This document shows positions 7,782 through 20,936 of a DNA stretch of 64,000 nucleotides, piece after piece. Made by a program: the position numbers and the translations under genes. How positions within the stretch are numbered: the first letter of the stretch is position 1; each line of letters starts with the position of its first letter. The DNA comes from Dyella subtropica (GTDB taxonomy: Bacteria; Pseudomonadota; Gammaproteobacteria; Xanthomonadales; Rhodanobacteraceae): contig NZ_JAPDPD010000001.1 of NCBI RefSeq assembly GCF_026283965.1, positions 496,001 to 560,000 on the forward strand, read 5' to 3'. Under the pieces are notes generated by a model. That model was given only the letters and a program-made list of their open reading frames with translations. It searched no databases and had not been told where the DNA came from.

Positions 7782-8918
7782 ATGATGAACCAGGTCGTAT
7801 CCACCTCCACCGACAAGGTCAACCTGCTCGATTTCGATCGTCAGGGGCTGCGTGATTTCTTCGCGCAGCTCGGCGAGAAGCCGTATCGCGCCGAGCAGGT
7901 GATGAAGTGGATCTACCACCACCTGGAAGACAACTTCGAAAACATGACGGACGTAGGCAAGGCGCTTCGGGCAAAGCTCGAAGCGTCCTGCTATGTCGGT
8001 CCGCCGAAAACCCTGTTCGACAAGGGCGCCGCCGACGGCACGCACAAGTGGCTGCTCGGCATGGATGGCGGCAACGCCATCGAAGCGGTGTACATCCCCG
8101 AGCCAACCCGCGGCACGCTGTGCGTGTCCTCGCAGGTGGGCTGCGGCCTCAATTGCCAGTTCTGCTCCACCGCGACGCAGGGCTTCAACCGCAACCTGTC
8201 CACGGCCGAAGTCATCGGTCAGATGTGGGTGGCGGCCAAATATCTCGGCAACGTCACGCACCAGAATCGCCGCATCACCAACGTGGTGATGATGGGCATG
8301 GGCGAGCCGCTGCTGAACTTCGACAACGTCGTGAAGGCCATGAGCCTGATGCGCGACGATCTCGGTTTCGGCTTGGCGGCGAAGCGCGTGACGCTGTCCA
8401 CCGCTGGCCTGGTGCCGATGATCGACAAGTTGTCGGAAACCATCGATGTGTCGCTCGCGGTCTCGCTGCACGCCGCGAACGACGAGCTGCGCACCGAGCT
8501 GGTGCCGCTCAACAAGCGTTACCCGATCGCCGAGTTGATGGCCTCCTGCCAGCGTTGGCTGGCGCGCAAGCCGCGCACCTCGATCACCTTCGAATACACC
8601 TTGATGAAGGGCGTCAACGACCAGCCCGAGCATGCCCGCCAGTTGATCAAGCTGATGCGCCGCATGCCCAACTGCAAGGTTAATCTGATTCCCTTCAACC
8701 CATTCCCTGGTACGCGGTTCGAGCGTTCCGACGCCGATACCATCCGCGCCTTCCAGACCCAGCTGCTCAACGCCGGCGTGCTCACCATGCTGCGCCGTAC
8801 CCGTGGCGACGATATCGACGCCGCCTGTGGTCAGTTGAAAGGTCAGGTATTGGATCGCACGCGTCGCCAGGCCGAGTTCCGTAAGCGTCTGGACGAGGGT
8901 GCGAGTCATGCGGCTTGA
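7782..8918 (+). CDS. rlmN: dual-specificity 23S rRNA/tRNA adenine-C2 methyltransferase
   Basis: This 378-residue radical-SAM enzyme methylates C2 of A2503 in 23S rRNA and A37 in some tRNAs. The iron-sulfur motif CxxxCxxC is seen in GCGLNCQFC, followed by [23 protein letters not shown] is the SAM-binding GGE-like region. The catalytic C-terminal Cys lies in [12 protein letters not shown]. Two adjacent ATG codons (7782 and 7785) could both serve as start. The gene overlaps the pilW leader region and sits 63 bases after ndk. Confidence 0.96.
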   Translation: MMNQVVSTSTDKVNLLDFDRQGLRDFFAQLGEKPYRAEQVMKWIYHHLEDNFENMTDVGKALRAKLEASCYVGPPKTLFDKGAADGTHKWLLGMDGGNAIEAVYIPEPTRGTLCVSSQVGCGLNCQFCSTATQGFNRNLSTAEVIGQMWVAAKYLGNVTHQNRRITNVVMMGMGEPLLNFDNVVKAMSLMRDDLGFGLAAKRVTLSTAGLVPMIDKLSETIDVSLAVSLHAANDELRTELVPLNKRYPIAELMASCQRWLARKPRTSITFEYTLMKGVNDQPEHARQLIKLMRRMPNCKVNLIPFNPFPGTRFERSDADTIRAFQTQLLNAGVLTMLRRTRGDDIDAACGQLKGQVLDRTRRQAEFRKRLDEGASHAA

Positions 8919-9690
8919 ACGGATTTTGATCGCAGGCTGCCTGGCCGTATCGTTGGCCGCGTGCACGACCACGGGTGGTAGTTCAGAAGGGTCGACCCTT
9001 CGCACCAACAAGAGCGAGGCCGCCCAGGAAGGTGCTCGCGTGCATACCGAGCTGGGCCAGACCTATATGCAGAACGGCGACCTGGAAGGCGCGCTGGCCA
9101 AGCTCAACAAGGCGCTGCAATTCGACCCCAACTACCTTCCGGCTCACACCGTGATCGCGGTGCTGTACGAGCGCATCAATAATTTGCCGGAAGCCGAGCT
9201 GCATTACCGCAAGGCGGTTGCGCTGGATCCGTCCAAGGGCGACGCCAACAACAATCTCGGTGCTTTTCTGTGCAAGACGGGCCGGGCCAGTGAAGCCGCC
9301 CCGTACTTCCAGAAAGCCGTGGCCGATCCGTTCTATCAGACCCCGGCACTGGCCTGGACCAACGCGGGTGCCTGCTTGCTTAGTACCGGCGACTACGCTG
9401 GAGCGGAGGCCGATTTCCGCAAGGCCATCGCGATCGACCCGCAGAACGCTGAAGCGCTCTATCAGGTAGCCAGCGCGCTCTATCAACAGAATGACGTTTT
9501 CCGTGCACGCGCCTTCATCCAGCGCTATGACGCGTTGGGGCAGGTCAGCCCGGCCGGGCTCAAGCTCGGTCACGATATCGAATCCCGTCTGGGCAACAAG
9601 GACGCTGCCCTCAGTTACAGCAGGCGACTGCAAAGCCAGTTCCCGGACTCGGAACAGGCACACGCCATCGACTCATCCGCAAGCCAATGA
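8908..9690 (+). CDS. pilW: type IV pilus biogenesis lipoprotein (TPR protein)
   Basis: This is a 260-residue outer-membrane lipoprotein (PilF/PilW) needed for assembly of the type IV pilus secretin. A signal sequence runs from [14 protein letters not shown] to the lipobox LAAC near residue 17. The rest is tetratricopeptide repeats (for example [20 protein letters not shown], then [20 protein letters not shown]). The ATG at 8908 has GAGG upstream and avoids a GTG nine bases earlier. The start lies within the end of rlmN, and the stop overlaps rodZ (ATGA), so the three are co-translated. Confidence 0.92.
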   Translation: MRLERILIAGCLAVSLAACTTTGGSSEGSTLRTNKSEAAQEGARVHTELGQTYMQNGDLEGALAKLNKALQFDPNYLPAHTVIAVLYERINNLPEAELHYRKAVALDPSKGDANNNLGAFLCKTGRASEAAPYFQKAVADPFYQTPALAWTNAGACLLSTGDYAGAEADFRKAIAIDPQNAEALYQVASALYQQNDVFRARAFIQRYDALGQVSPAGLKLGHDIESRLGNKDAALSYSRRLQSQFPDSEQAHAIDSSASQ

Positions 9691-10685
9691 CATCCAAGCA
9701 GTCACAGCCGACCGGCCACGGCGCCGGTGAAATTGATCTGTTCGATGCAAGCGCAGCAGGCGTTGAGACAGGGCCTTCTTTGACCTCGTTTCCAGAGAAT
9801 TTTGGTGCGCGACTGCGCGCCGCTCGGGAGGCGCGTGGTCTGGATATCGAGAGTTGCGGCCAGGCACTGCGCCTGCCGGTGCGCGTACTGCGCCAGCTCG
9901 AAAGCGGCGAATACGCAGGTATCGACTACCACGTCTACCTGGGCGGCTACCTCTCCAAGTATGGCCGCTACCTCGGCGTCGACGAGACAGCAATCCAGAT
10001 CGAACAGGAGCGCCTGAAGCCGGCGCAGCCGACTCTGGTGGCCACTGGCGGCATTTCGCATTCCCGCTACCTGCTTGAGCGCTACGCCAGGGCGGCTACC
10101 TATGTCGTGTTGACCGCGGCCATTGTGGTACCGACCATTTGGCTAGGTGTGCGCGGCACGCTGGATCGGGACGTCAGTCACCTGGCCCCTTTGGACGCCT
10201 CACCGGTGGCGCAAGCCGACGTGCCGCCTGACGCCGCAGCTAGCGTGGCAGCCACTCAGGCGGCCAGCACGCCGCTACCTCCGACGAAACCGGTCGCTCC
10301 AACGGTAGAACAGGAACAGCAGCCGCTGCTTGCTTCGATGGCGCCGTTCCCGTCGCTGGGCGACAACACCCCGTCCGCGAAGAACAACGTCAAGCCGGAA
10401 TCGGTCGGCGATGGCGCGCATAGCCTGACTCTTGACCTGCCGAATGCCAGTTGGGTCGAAGTGACCACGCCGGATGGGGCTCGCCTGGAATACGGTCTGC
10501 TGCAGGCCGGCACCAGCAAGACCTATCGCAGCGACAAGCCGTTGGTGATACGCATCGGCAATGCGGCCGGCGCACAGGCGATGCTGGATGGACAGCCCAT
10601 CGCGCTGGACGGCTTCCGCCGCTCCAATGTGGCGCATTTCAAAGTGGAACTACGCGACGGTAAGGCCACGCCGACCGGCGCCTGA
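9687..10685 (+). CDS. rodZ: cytoskeletal cell-shape protein RodZ
   Basis: The product is a 332-residue single-pass membrane protein linking MreB to the elongasome. An N-terminal helix-turn-helix (FGARLRAAREARGLDIESCG to LRQLESGEYAGIDYHVYL) gives the cytoplasmic MreB-binding domain. A hydrophobic stretch (TYVVLTAAIVVPTIWLGV) spans the membrane at about residues 137-155. A Pro/Ala/Thr-rich linker leads to the periplasmic DUF4115 domain (LDLPNASWVEVTTPDGARLE). The ATG overlaps the pilW stop. In E. coli ispG and hisS follow; they are absent here. Confidence 0.93.
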   Translation: MTSKQSQPTGHGAGEIDLFDASAAGVETGPSLTSFPENFGARLRAAREARGLDIESCGQALRLPVRVLRQLESGEYAGIDYHVYLGGYLSKYGRYLGVDETAIQIEQERLKPAQPTLVATGGISHSRYLLERYARAATYVVLTAAIVVPTIWLGVRGTLDRDVSHLAPLDASPVAQADVPPDAAASVAATQAASTPLPPTKPVAPTVEQEQQPLLASMAPFPSLGDNTPSAKNNVKPESVGDGAHSLTLDLPNASWVEVTTPDGARLEYGLLQAGTSKTYRSDKPLVIRIGNAAGAQAMLDGQPIALDGFRRSNVAHFKVELRDGKATPTGA

Positions 10686-10838
10686 TACTCACGTTCAACC
10701 CACGCGGGTTGACGCAATCGGTTATGCTTCCCCTTTGCCCGTTCATCCAGAGCGGGCAAGCTGGGTTTGTTTCTGGTTTTCGCGCTGGGACGGCCGATTA
10801 GGGCTTGGCGGGCGTTGATTCCCTTGAAGGGTGATGGC

Positions 10839-11489
10839 ATGGCATTTGAAGCGTACGACGACTACGAACAAGGTGAACTAGTACAGAAGTGGCTGCGCCA
10901 GAACGGCCTGTCCATCGTCGTCGGCATTGCGATTGGCTTGGTCGGCATTTTTGGCTGGCAACAGTGGAATCACCACAAAGCGAACCATCAAAGCGACGCC
11001 TCGCAGCTTTACTTGCAGGCGCAGAATGCTGCGGCCAGCGGCAAGACGGACACGGCCGAGGCATTGACCGAGACCCTGCTGAAAGATTACGCCGACACGA
11101 CGTATGCCGTGTTCGCCGCAAGCGACCGCGCCGTGCGCGAGATCGCCGCCAAGCAGCCGGACAAGGCGCTGGTGGCGCTGAATTGGGCGGAGAGTCACGC
11201 GACCAATGATGGACTGAAAGCGCTCACGCAGCTGCGCGTGGCGCAGGTGCAGCTGGCACAGGACAAGGCCGCCGATGCCGTGGCTACGCTCGATCGCATG
11301 CCGCCCAAGAACTACGTCGGTCTGAGTCAGGAACTACGCGGCGATGCACTGGTCAAGCTTGGTCGCCCGGACGACGCACGCAAGGCCTATGAGGCCGCCA
11401 AGGCCGCGCTGGGCGAGGGAGCGCCGCAAAGCGGCGCCTTGCAGTTGAAACTCGACAATCTGGCCGTGGCCGGGAAGCAGGGTGCATGA
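10839..11489 (+). CDS. yfgM: YfgM-like tetratricopeptide membrane protein
   Basis: This 216-residue protein starts MAFEAYDDYEQGELVQKWLR, followed by one transmembrane segment (LSIVVGIAIGLVGIFGWQQW) and a periplasmic TPR region. YfgM is an ancillary SecYEG/PpiD-associated factor for envelope proteins. The ATG at 10839 gives the family-typical start; the frame is open 24 codons further up without a suitable site. Its stop overlaps bamB by four bases. The 153-base gap before it, after rodZ, is the place where ispG and hisS lie in enterobacteria. Confidence 0.9.
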   Translation: MAFEAYDDYEQGELVQKWLRQNGLSIVVGIAIGLVGIFGWQQWNHHKANHQSDASQLYLQAQNAAASGKTDTAEALTETLLKDYADTTYAVFAASDRAVREIAAKQPDKALVALNWAESHATNDGLKALTQLRVAQVQLAQDKAADAVATLDRMPPKNYVGLSQELRGDALVKLGRPDDARKAYEAAKAALGEGAPQSGALQLKLDNLAVAGKQGA

Positions 11490-12697
11490 AAGCTGGTGTG
11501 ATGAAACGAGCGTTGTTGATTGCCCTGACGTCGGTGGTGGCCCTTGCTGGCTGTCATTCGTTCAAGAAGGAAAACGTCCAGCCGCCAACGCCGCTCGACA
11601 AAGATTTCAAGCCCACTGCCCAGGTCACTCGCCTGTGGACCAGCAGTGTCGGTGGCGGCGCCGGCGAAAGCGGTGTGCGCCTGCGCCCGACCTTTGCCGA
11701 CGGCGTGATCTATGCCGCCAGCACCGACGGCAAGATCGCTGCGCTGGACGCCACCAGCGGCAAAACCGTGTGGTCCAAGAGTTCCAGCACCAAGGGCTGG
11801 TTCGGCTGGGGCGACAAGAAGCGTAAAGACGCCTTCTACGCTGGTGGCCCGGCTGTTTCCGGCGACCTGCTGGTGATCGGCACCCTCGATGGCCATGTCT
11901 ATGGCATCAATGCGAAGGATGGCGCCCCCCGCTGGGAAGCCACCGTGAGCTCCGAAGTGCTTTCCTCGCCGGCCATCGTCGGCGGTCTCGTCGTTGTGCG
12001 TACGGCTGACGGCCGCCTCTACGGTCTGGACAGCGCCACCGGCGAGCGCCACTGGGCGTACGACCAAGGCAGCGTGCCGCTGTTGAGCCTGCGCGGCAAC
12101 GGCCCGTTGTTGGCGGCCAACGGTGTGGTGTTCTTCGGCAGCGACAACGGCAAGCTGGTCGCGCTGCGTTTGGACAATGGCGAGAAGCTCTGGGAACAGA
12201 ATCTGGCCAGCGGCGAAGGCCGCACCGAAATCGAGCGTCTGAACGACGCTGATGGCGGCATCCTGATCGATGGCAGCACGCTTTATGGCGCGGCCTACCA
12301 CGGCAACCTGGTGGCTGTGGATGGTCCTAGCGGCCGTCCGCTGTGGACACGTCCGTTCTCCACTTTCACCTCACTGGATACGGCTGGCAACGCTGTCTAT
12401 GGCGTCAACGACCAGTCGCAAGTGTGGGCGTTCGATAAGAGCGGTGGCGCCGACATGTGGAAGAACGACGCGCTCAAGTACCGCTGGCTCACCGGTCCGT
12501 CCGTGCAGGGCAGCTACTTGGTCGTCGCCGATATGGAAGGCTACGTCCACTGGATGCAGGGCAGCGACGGCGCGCTGGCCGCGCGTGAGCGCCTGTCCAA
12601 GAAGGCCATCCGCGCTCAGCCACTAGTGGTGGGCGACACTGTGTATGTCGAAGACGTGAAGGGCCGTATTGGCGCTTACCGTCTCGGCACGCACTGA
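11486..12697 (+). CDS. bamB: outer membrane assembly lipoprotein BamB
   Basis: This lipoprotein of 403 residues (398 if started at the second ATG, 11501) is an eight-bladed beta-propeller of the BAM complex that inserts outer-membrane proteins. The signal peptide KRALLIALTSVVALAGC ends in a lipobox Cys. Repeated PQQ-type blade motifs follow: GKIAALDATSGKTVWSK, GHVYGINAKDGAPRWEA, GRLYGLDSATGERHWAY, GKLVALRLDNGEKLWEQ. It overlaps yfgM by ATGA and is followed 23 bases later by der, as in most gammaproteobacteria. Confidence 0.95.
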   Translation: MKAGVMKRALLIALTSVVALAGCHSFKKENVQPPTPLDKDFKPTAQVTRLWTSSVGGGAGESGVRLRPTFADGVIYAASTDGKIAALDATSGKTVWSKSSSTKGWFGWGDKKRKDAFYAGGPAVSGDLLVIGTLDGHVYGINAKDGAPRWEATVSSEVLSSPAIVGGLVVVRTADGRLYGLDSATGERHWAYDQGSVPLLSLRGNGPLLAANGVVFFGSDNGKLVALRLDNGEKLWEQNLASGEGRTEIERLNDADGGILIDGSTLYGAAYHGNLVAVDGPSGRPLWTRPFSTFTSLDTAGNAVYGVNDQSQVWAFDKSGGADMWKNDALKYRWLTGPSVQGSYLVVADMEGYVHWMQGSDGALAARERLSKKAIRAQPLVVGDTVYVEDVKGRIGAYRLGTH

Positions 12698-12720
12698 TCG
12701 CTAAGGAACTATGCGCTGTC

Positions 12721-14121
12721 ATGTTGCCCGTCGTCGCTCTGGTCGGTCGCCCCAACGTTGGTAAATCGACCCTGTTCAACGCGCTGACGCGCAGCCGCGA
12801 CGCCCTGGTGGCTGACATGCCGGGCGTCACCCGCGATCGCCACTACGGCGTGTGCCGTACCGGTGAACATCCATTTGTAGTGGTCGACACCGGTGGTCTC
12901 TCGGGTGTCGACGAGGGCCTGGATGCGCTCACTGCGCAGCAGGTGCGCTTCGCCATCGAAGAGTCCCAAGTGCTGGTGTTCGTGGTCGATGCGCGCGACG
13001 GCCTGTTGCCGCAGGATCGCGCCATCCTCGATGAGCTGCGCCGCAGCGGCAAGCCGATCATCGCCGCGGTCAACAAGACTGACGGCCTTGACGAGCAAAA
13101 CGCGCTTGCCGAGTTCGCCGCCTTCGGTCTTGCGTCCACTCTGCCGCTGTCCGCCGCGCACAATCGCGGCACCGAAGAATTGATCGCCGCTGTGTTGCCA
13201 CTGCTGCCGGAGGACGCTCACGAAGAGCTGTCGCCGGAAGAGGCAGGCAGCATCCGTGTGGCCATCGTCGGTCGTCCGAATGCGGGCAAGTCCACGCTGA
13301 TCAACCGCCTGCTGGGCGAAGATCGACTGATCGTGTCCGAGGTCGCCGGCACCACTCGCGACCCCATTCGCGTTCCGCTGGAACGCGACGGCAAACGCTA
13401 CACGCTGATCGACACCGCCGGTGTGCGCCGCAAGGCGCGCGTCGAAGAGGCGGTCGAGAAGTTCAGCGTCATCAAGACCCTGCAATCGATGGCTGCGGCC
13501 CAGGTCGTGGTGGTGATGATCGACGCCCGCGAGAACCTGGCCGACCAGGACTTGACCTTGATCGGCCATGCCCTGGAAGAGGGCCGGGCGCTGGTGATCG
13601 CCGTTAACAAATGGGACGGCATGGATGCGTACCAGCGCGAGCAATGCCAGCGAGCGCTGGAGCGCCGCCTGCAGTTCGTCGACTGGGCCAAGAACGTCTT
13701 TATTTCGGCGCTTCATGGCTCCGGCTTGCGCGAGCTGATGCGAGCCGTCGTTCGTGCGCATGCGGCGGCAACCAAGGAACTGGGTTCCTCCGAGCTGACC
13801 AAAACGCTGGAACGTGCCTACGAGGGCTACCAGCCGCCCTTGGTGCGTGGTCATGCGCCGAAGCTGCGTTTCGCCCATCCGGGCGGCAGCAACCCGCCGA
13901 CCATCGTGATCCACGGCAGCCGCACCAAGCATATTGCGCCGGCCTATCGCCGCTATCTGGAAGGCTTCTTCCGCAAGCGCTTCCGCCTGGAAGGTACTCC
14001 GGTACGCATCGACTTCCGCGATGGCGAAAACCCCTACGCCGGCAAGAAGAACGTGCTTACCGAAGGCCAGCAACGCAAACGCCAGCGCATGATCCGCGAG
14101 ATGAAAAAGCGCAAGCGCTGA
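12721..14121 (+). CDS. der: ribosome biogenesis GTPase Der (EngA)
   Basis: The product is a 466-residue double-GTPase acting in 50S subunit assembly. The first G domain shows GRPNVGKST, DTGG and NKTD; the second shows GRPNAGKST, DTAGV and NKWD. A C-terminal KH-like domain (PTIVIHGSRTKHIAPAYRRY) and a basic tail (KKRKR) follow. The gene follows bamB closely. All nucleotide-binding motifs are intact and the length is normal. Confidence 0.97.
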   Translation: MLPVVALVGRPNVGKSTLFNALTRSRDALVADMPGVTRDRHYGVCRTGEHPFVVVDTGGLSGVDEGLDALTAQQVRFAIEESQVLVFVVDARDGLLPQDRAILDELRRSGKPIIAAVNKTDGLDEQNALAEFAAFGLASTLPLSAAHNRGTEELIAAVLPLLPEDAHEELSPEEAGSIRVAIVGRPNAGKSTLINRLLGEDRLIVSEVAGTTRDPIRVPLERDGKRYTLIDTAGVRRKARVEEAVEKFSVIKTLQSMAAAQVVVVMIDARENLADQDLTLIGHALEEGRALVIAVNKWDGMDAYQREQCQRALERRLQFVDWAKNVFISALHGSGLRELMRAVVRAHAAATKELGSSELTKTLERAYEGYQPPLVRGHAPKLRFAHPGGSNPPTIVIHGSRTKHIAPAYRRYLEGFFRKRFRLEGTPVRIDFRDGENPYAGKKNVLTEGQQRKRQRMIREMKKRKR

Positions 14122-14132
14122 GGGCGACATGT

Positions 14133-14178
14133 GTAGGAGCGCATCTTGTGCGCGAAACGGCCCGTAGGGCCGCACGCT
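14133..14178. repeat. double-hairpin intergenic repeat (GTAGGAGCGCA family)
   Basis: The unit opens GTAGGAGCGCA and has two adjacent hairpins, GCGCA/TGCGC and GGCCC-gta-GGGCC. A close copy is at 42026-42072 and a degenerate one at 30569-30600. Copies are intergenic and palindromic, as expected of REP-type elements. Confidence 0.7.
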
Positions 14179-14236
14179 ACACCGACCCTGCTAAGCAGAG
14201 CTATCGTGCACAGGGCGTGCTACTTACACTGACGAC

Positions 14237-15418
14237 ATGACAGAGTCATTCAACCGCGAAAGCTGGCTGGCCGAGCTACGCCAGCGGGTGCCTGAAATTT
14301 CTCCGGCCGACGCCCTCGGACTGCAGGCGCAAGGCGCGCTACTCATCGATGTGCGCGAAGACCACGAACGTGCGGAAGGTACACCTGTGGGCGCGCTGGG
14401 TTTGTCGCGTGGATTCCTCGAATTGCGCATCGAGCAGGTGGAGGCCGATCGCGGTCGTACGATCCTTGCTTTGTGCGGTAGTGGCCAACGTTCGCTGCTC
14501 GCTGCCGAAGCCCTGCAGCGGCTCGGTTATCGCCAGGTGGTTTCCGTGGCTGGTGGCTTCAACCGCTGGAAGGCGGAAGGTCTGCCTATCCGTACGGGTG
14601 CCCTCGACGCCGATGCCGCCGAACGCTATTCCCGTCAGCTGCGCCTGCCGCAGGTCGGCGAGGCGGGACAGGCGAAACTTGGCGCAGCGAAGGTTGCGTT
14701 GCTCGGCGCCGGAGGCCTGGGCGCACCCGCGGCTCTTTACCTTGCCGCAGCCGGTGTCGGCCAACTCACCCTCATCGACGACGACCGGGTGGAGCGCTCC
14801 AATCTGCATCGCCAGGTGATCCACGCCGACGCCCGGGTGGGCATGTCCAAAACCGAATCCGCACGGTTGTCGCTCACGGCGCTGAACCCGCGCGTGCGCA
14901 TCGAAACCCGGGATGAGCGCCTGCGAGCGGACAACGTCGAACGGCTGCTGGCCGGACACGATCTGGTGATCGACGGCGCCGACAATTTTCCCGCCCGTTA
15001 TCTGATTGCCGCCGCTTCGCAACGGCTTGCGCTGCCGATGGTGTACGGCGCCGTCGAGCGCTTCACTGGTCAAGTCAGCGTGTTCGATCCGCGTCGCGCC
15101 GACTCGCCGTGCTACCGCTGCCTGTTCCCTGAGCCGCCTTCGGCCGCGGAAGCCCCGAACTGCAGCGAGGCCGGCGTGCTTGGCGTATTGCCGGGCCTGG
15201 TCGGACTATTGCAAGCCACCGAAGCGCTGAAGCTCATCCTCGACCTTGGCACGCCGCTGGTGGGGCGTTTGCTGCACGTCGATGCGCTGGGCATGCGCTT
15301 CCGCGAGACGCGCTTGTTGCGCGATCCCGAGTGCCCTGGCTGCGGCCAGGCCGCTTCGTTCAACGGTTACGAGGATATCGCTCAGCTCTGTGCCAGGTCG
15401 GCGGGTATCAGCGCATAG
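14237..15418 (+). CDS. moeB: rhodanese/MoeB-ThiF-type adenylyltransferase fusion
   Basis: This 393-residue enzyme adenylates the C terminus of a ubiquitin-like sulfur carrier (MoaD or ThiS). Residues 1-120 form a rhodanese domain (LLIDVREDHERAEG; active-site loop LCGSGQRS) that can deliver persulfide sulfur. Residues about 130-390 are the ThiF/MoeB fold: GAGGLGAPAALYLAAAGVGQ for ATP, DDRVERSNLHRQ, zinc ligands in SPCYRC and CPGCGQ, and a probable catalytic Cys in APNCSEAGV. In eukaryotic MOCS3/Uba4 the rhodanese is C-terminal; here it is N-terminal. The partner carrier is not in this window, so molybdopterin versus another pathway cannot be decided. Confidence 0.85.
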   Translation: MTESFNRESWLAELRQRVPEISPADALGLQAQGALLIDVREDHERAEGTPVGALGLSRGFLELRIEQVEADRGRTILALCGSGQRSLLAAEALQRLGYRQVVSVAGGFNRWKAEGLPIRTGALDADAAERYSRQLRLPQVGEAGQAKLGAAKVALLGAGGLGAPAALYLAAAGVGQLTLIDDDRVERSNLHRQVIHADARVGMSKTESARLSLTALNPRVRIETRDERLRADNVERLLAGHDLVIDGADNFPARYLIAAASQRLALPMVYGAVERFTGQVSVFDPRRADSPCYRCLFPEPPSAAEAPNCSEAGVLGVLPGLVGLLQATEALKLILDLGTPLVGRLLHVDALGMRFRETRLLRDPECPGCGQAASFNGYEDIAQLCARSAGISA

Positions 15419-15957
15419 ATGGCTGCATCCACGGGCACATCGGCGATCATTAGTCGCTGACGAGCGATGCCTTCGAAATGGGCGCCCGCCTTTTCGGCGC
15501 AACGGCGACTCGCCAGGTTGTCCTCAGCCACCACGATCTCGACCCGCACCAGACCCAGCGTGTCGAAGCCGAAGCGAGCGATCACGGATACGGCCTCGGA
15601 CGCAATGCCGCCGCCTTGCCTTGAATGCCGTATCCAATAGCCGAGGTTGGCGCTGCGATGCTGTCGATTGAACTGGTTGAGCCCCAGGCCACCCACCACC
15701 GTCTGTGTTTCCGTATCGACAATGGCGAAGGCAAACAGCTCGCCGCGCTGCCAGCCAGCGTGGCTATGGGCGATCCATGCCTCGCTGTCTGCGCGGGCAT
15801 AGCCTGCGTGACACCAGGGCAGCCAGCGGCCCACGCTCTGCACTGACTCGCTCGCTGCCTCAAACAGGGCGCTGGCGTCGCCCGCTTGCCAGGGACGCAG
15901 CACCAGGGCGGAGCAGGGCAGTCGGAAAGATGACCAGAGGGTTTCTTCGCCAGACAT
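15382..15957 (-). CDS. GNAT N-acetyltransferase, RimJ/RimL type
   Basis: This 191-residue acetyltransferase uses acetyl-CoA. It shows the RimJ/RimL layout: the N-terminal strand LVLRPWQAGDASALFEAASE, the central GGLGLNQFNRQHRSANLGYWI, the acetyl-CoA loop RQGGGIASEAVSVI and a closing NLASRRCAEKAGAHFEGIAR. The substrate may be a protein N terminus or a small amine; nothing local decides it. I chose ATG 15957 (MSGEETLWSS); the frame is open to 16002. Its 3' end overlaps the end of the convergent moeB by 37 bases. Confidence 0.82.
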   Translation of the reverse strand: MSGEETLWSSFRLPCSALVLRPWQAGDASALFEAASESVQSVGRWLPWCHAGYARADSEAWIAHSHAGWQRGELFAFAIVDTETQTVVGGLGLNQFNRQHRSANLGYWIRHSRQGGGIASEAVSVIARFGFDTLGLVRVEIVVAEDNLASRRCAEKAGAHFEGIARQRLMIADVPVDAAIYALIPADLAQS

Positions 15958-16022
15958 GTAATGTCGTTTGTGTGCGTATGAGGGAGCCCGGATAATAGGC
16001 ATCTTTGCAGGCAGGCACGATC

Positions 16023-18471
<2,449 letters not shown>

Positions 18472-18480
18472 GTGATCCCT

Positions 18481-18502
18481 GCGCCGGCCCTTTGGCCGGC
18501 GC
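18481..18502 (+). terminator. strong hairpin between guaB and guaA
   Basis: A nine-base perfect stem (GCGCCGGCC and GGCCGGCGC) closes a CTTT loop ten bases after the guaB stop. The run after it, TTCGTTTCC, is only moderately T-rich, so it may attenuate rather than fully stop read-through to guaA. Confidence 0.6.
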
Positions 18503-18594
18503 TTCGTTTCCAACCGGCGGTGTCCATGCCTGGGCGCCGCCGGGCGTTTTCAGCACCAAGCGCAGGGCAGACCAGCGCACACCGGAGCCGGATT

Positions 18595-20175
<1,581 letters not shown>

Positions 20176-20257
20176 GGCGTGGCCTCGCTATCGAAGGATC
20201 GAACGCAGGGCATGTTGCGCCGCCTTTCTCAATTCGATCTTTTAAGTCTTTGAAATA

Positions 20258-20746
20258 ATGGACGAAAAAAACAACGAGGCCAGCGCGTCATTTTCCGAAC
20301 AGGACGCGCACTACATGCGCCGCGCCTTGCAGCTCGCGGCGCACGCCCGTGATGCCGAGAACGAAGTGCCGGTGGGCGCCGTGCTGGTGCAGGGCGAGGA
20401 GATCATCGGTCTGGGCTGGAACCGCAACATCACCCTCAACGATCCCACCGCGCATGCCGAGATCCAGGCCCTGCGCGCGGCAGGCGAAAAGCTGTCCAAC
20501 TACCGTATGACCGGCGCCACCCTCTACGTGACGCTGGAGCCGTGCGCCATGTGCGCCATGGCCTTGGTGCATGCCCGCATCGGGCGCGTGGTTTACGCCG
20601 CAACCGACCCCAAGACCGGCGCCGCCGGCAGTGTGTTCGACACGCTTATCTCCGAGCGCCACAACCACCGCATCCAGGTAGACGGCGGCCTGCTCGCCGA
20701 AGAATCGTCGACGATGTTGCGCGAGTTTTTCCGCTCGCGTCGTTGA
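20258..20746 (+). CDS. tadA: tRNA-specific adenosine deaminase
   Basis: This 162-residue zinc deaminase converts A34 to inosine in tRNA-Arg(ACG). The zinc motif is HAEIQALRAAG with the catalytic Glu, followed by TLEPCAMCAMALVHARIGRV; the family hallmark DPKTGAAGSVFD is present. It lies 82 bases downstream of guaA. The 190 bases that follow before the next gene hold no recognisable feature. Confidence 0.95.
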   Translation: MDEKNNEASASFSEQDAHYMRRALQLAAHARDAENEVPVGAVLVQGEEIIGLGWNRNITLNDPTAHAEIQALRAAGEKLSNYRMTGATLYVTLEPCAMCAMALVHARIGRVVYAATDPKTGAAGSVFDTLISERHNHRIQVDGGLLAEESSTMLREFFRSRR

Positions 20747-20936
20747 GTCCACGCATCCCGCCGATGGGGAAAGCGAGCGCTCTGCAGTCGCTATAAGCGC
20801 TAAGGGCTAGAGCCGCAGGACCGGGCGACAAACGCAAGCACACCCGGGCCACGGGTCTTTGTCCATCTCACCGAAAAGTGTCAGACGGCTGGGCTATGCT
20901 TGGCAGTCATGGACGATGCTGCCAGGGGGCGGAAGC

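Noticed and set aside
10686-10838. Missing or broken ispG/hisS between rodZ and yfgM
   Set aside because: The 153-base gap has no remnant of either gene; they are simply elsewhere in this lineage.
12709-14175. 488-codon open frame opposite der
   Set aside because: The der protein has all GTPase motifs; the antisense product has no recognisable fold.
20747-20936. tRNA or small RNA gene between tadA and the SWIM gene
   Set aside because: Short GC-rich inverted segments are present but no cloverleaf or T-loop sequence can be assembled.
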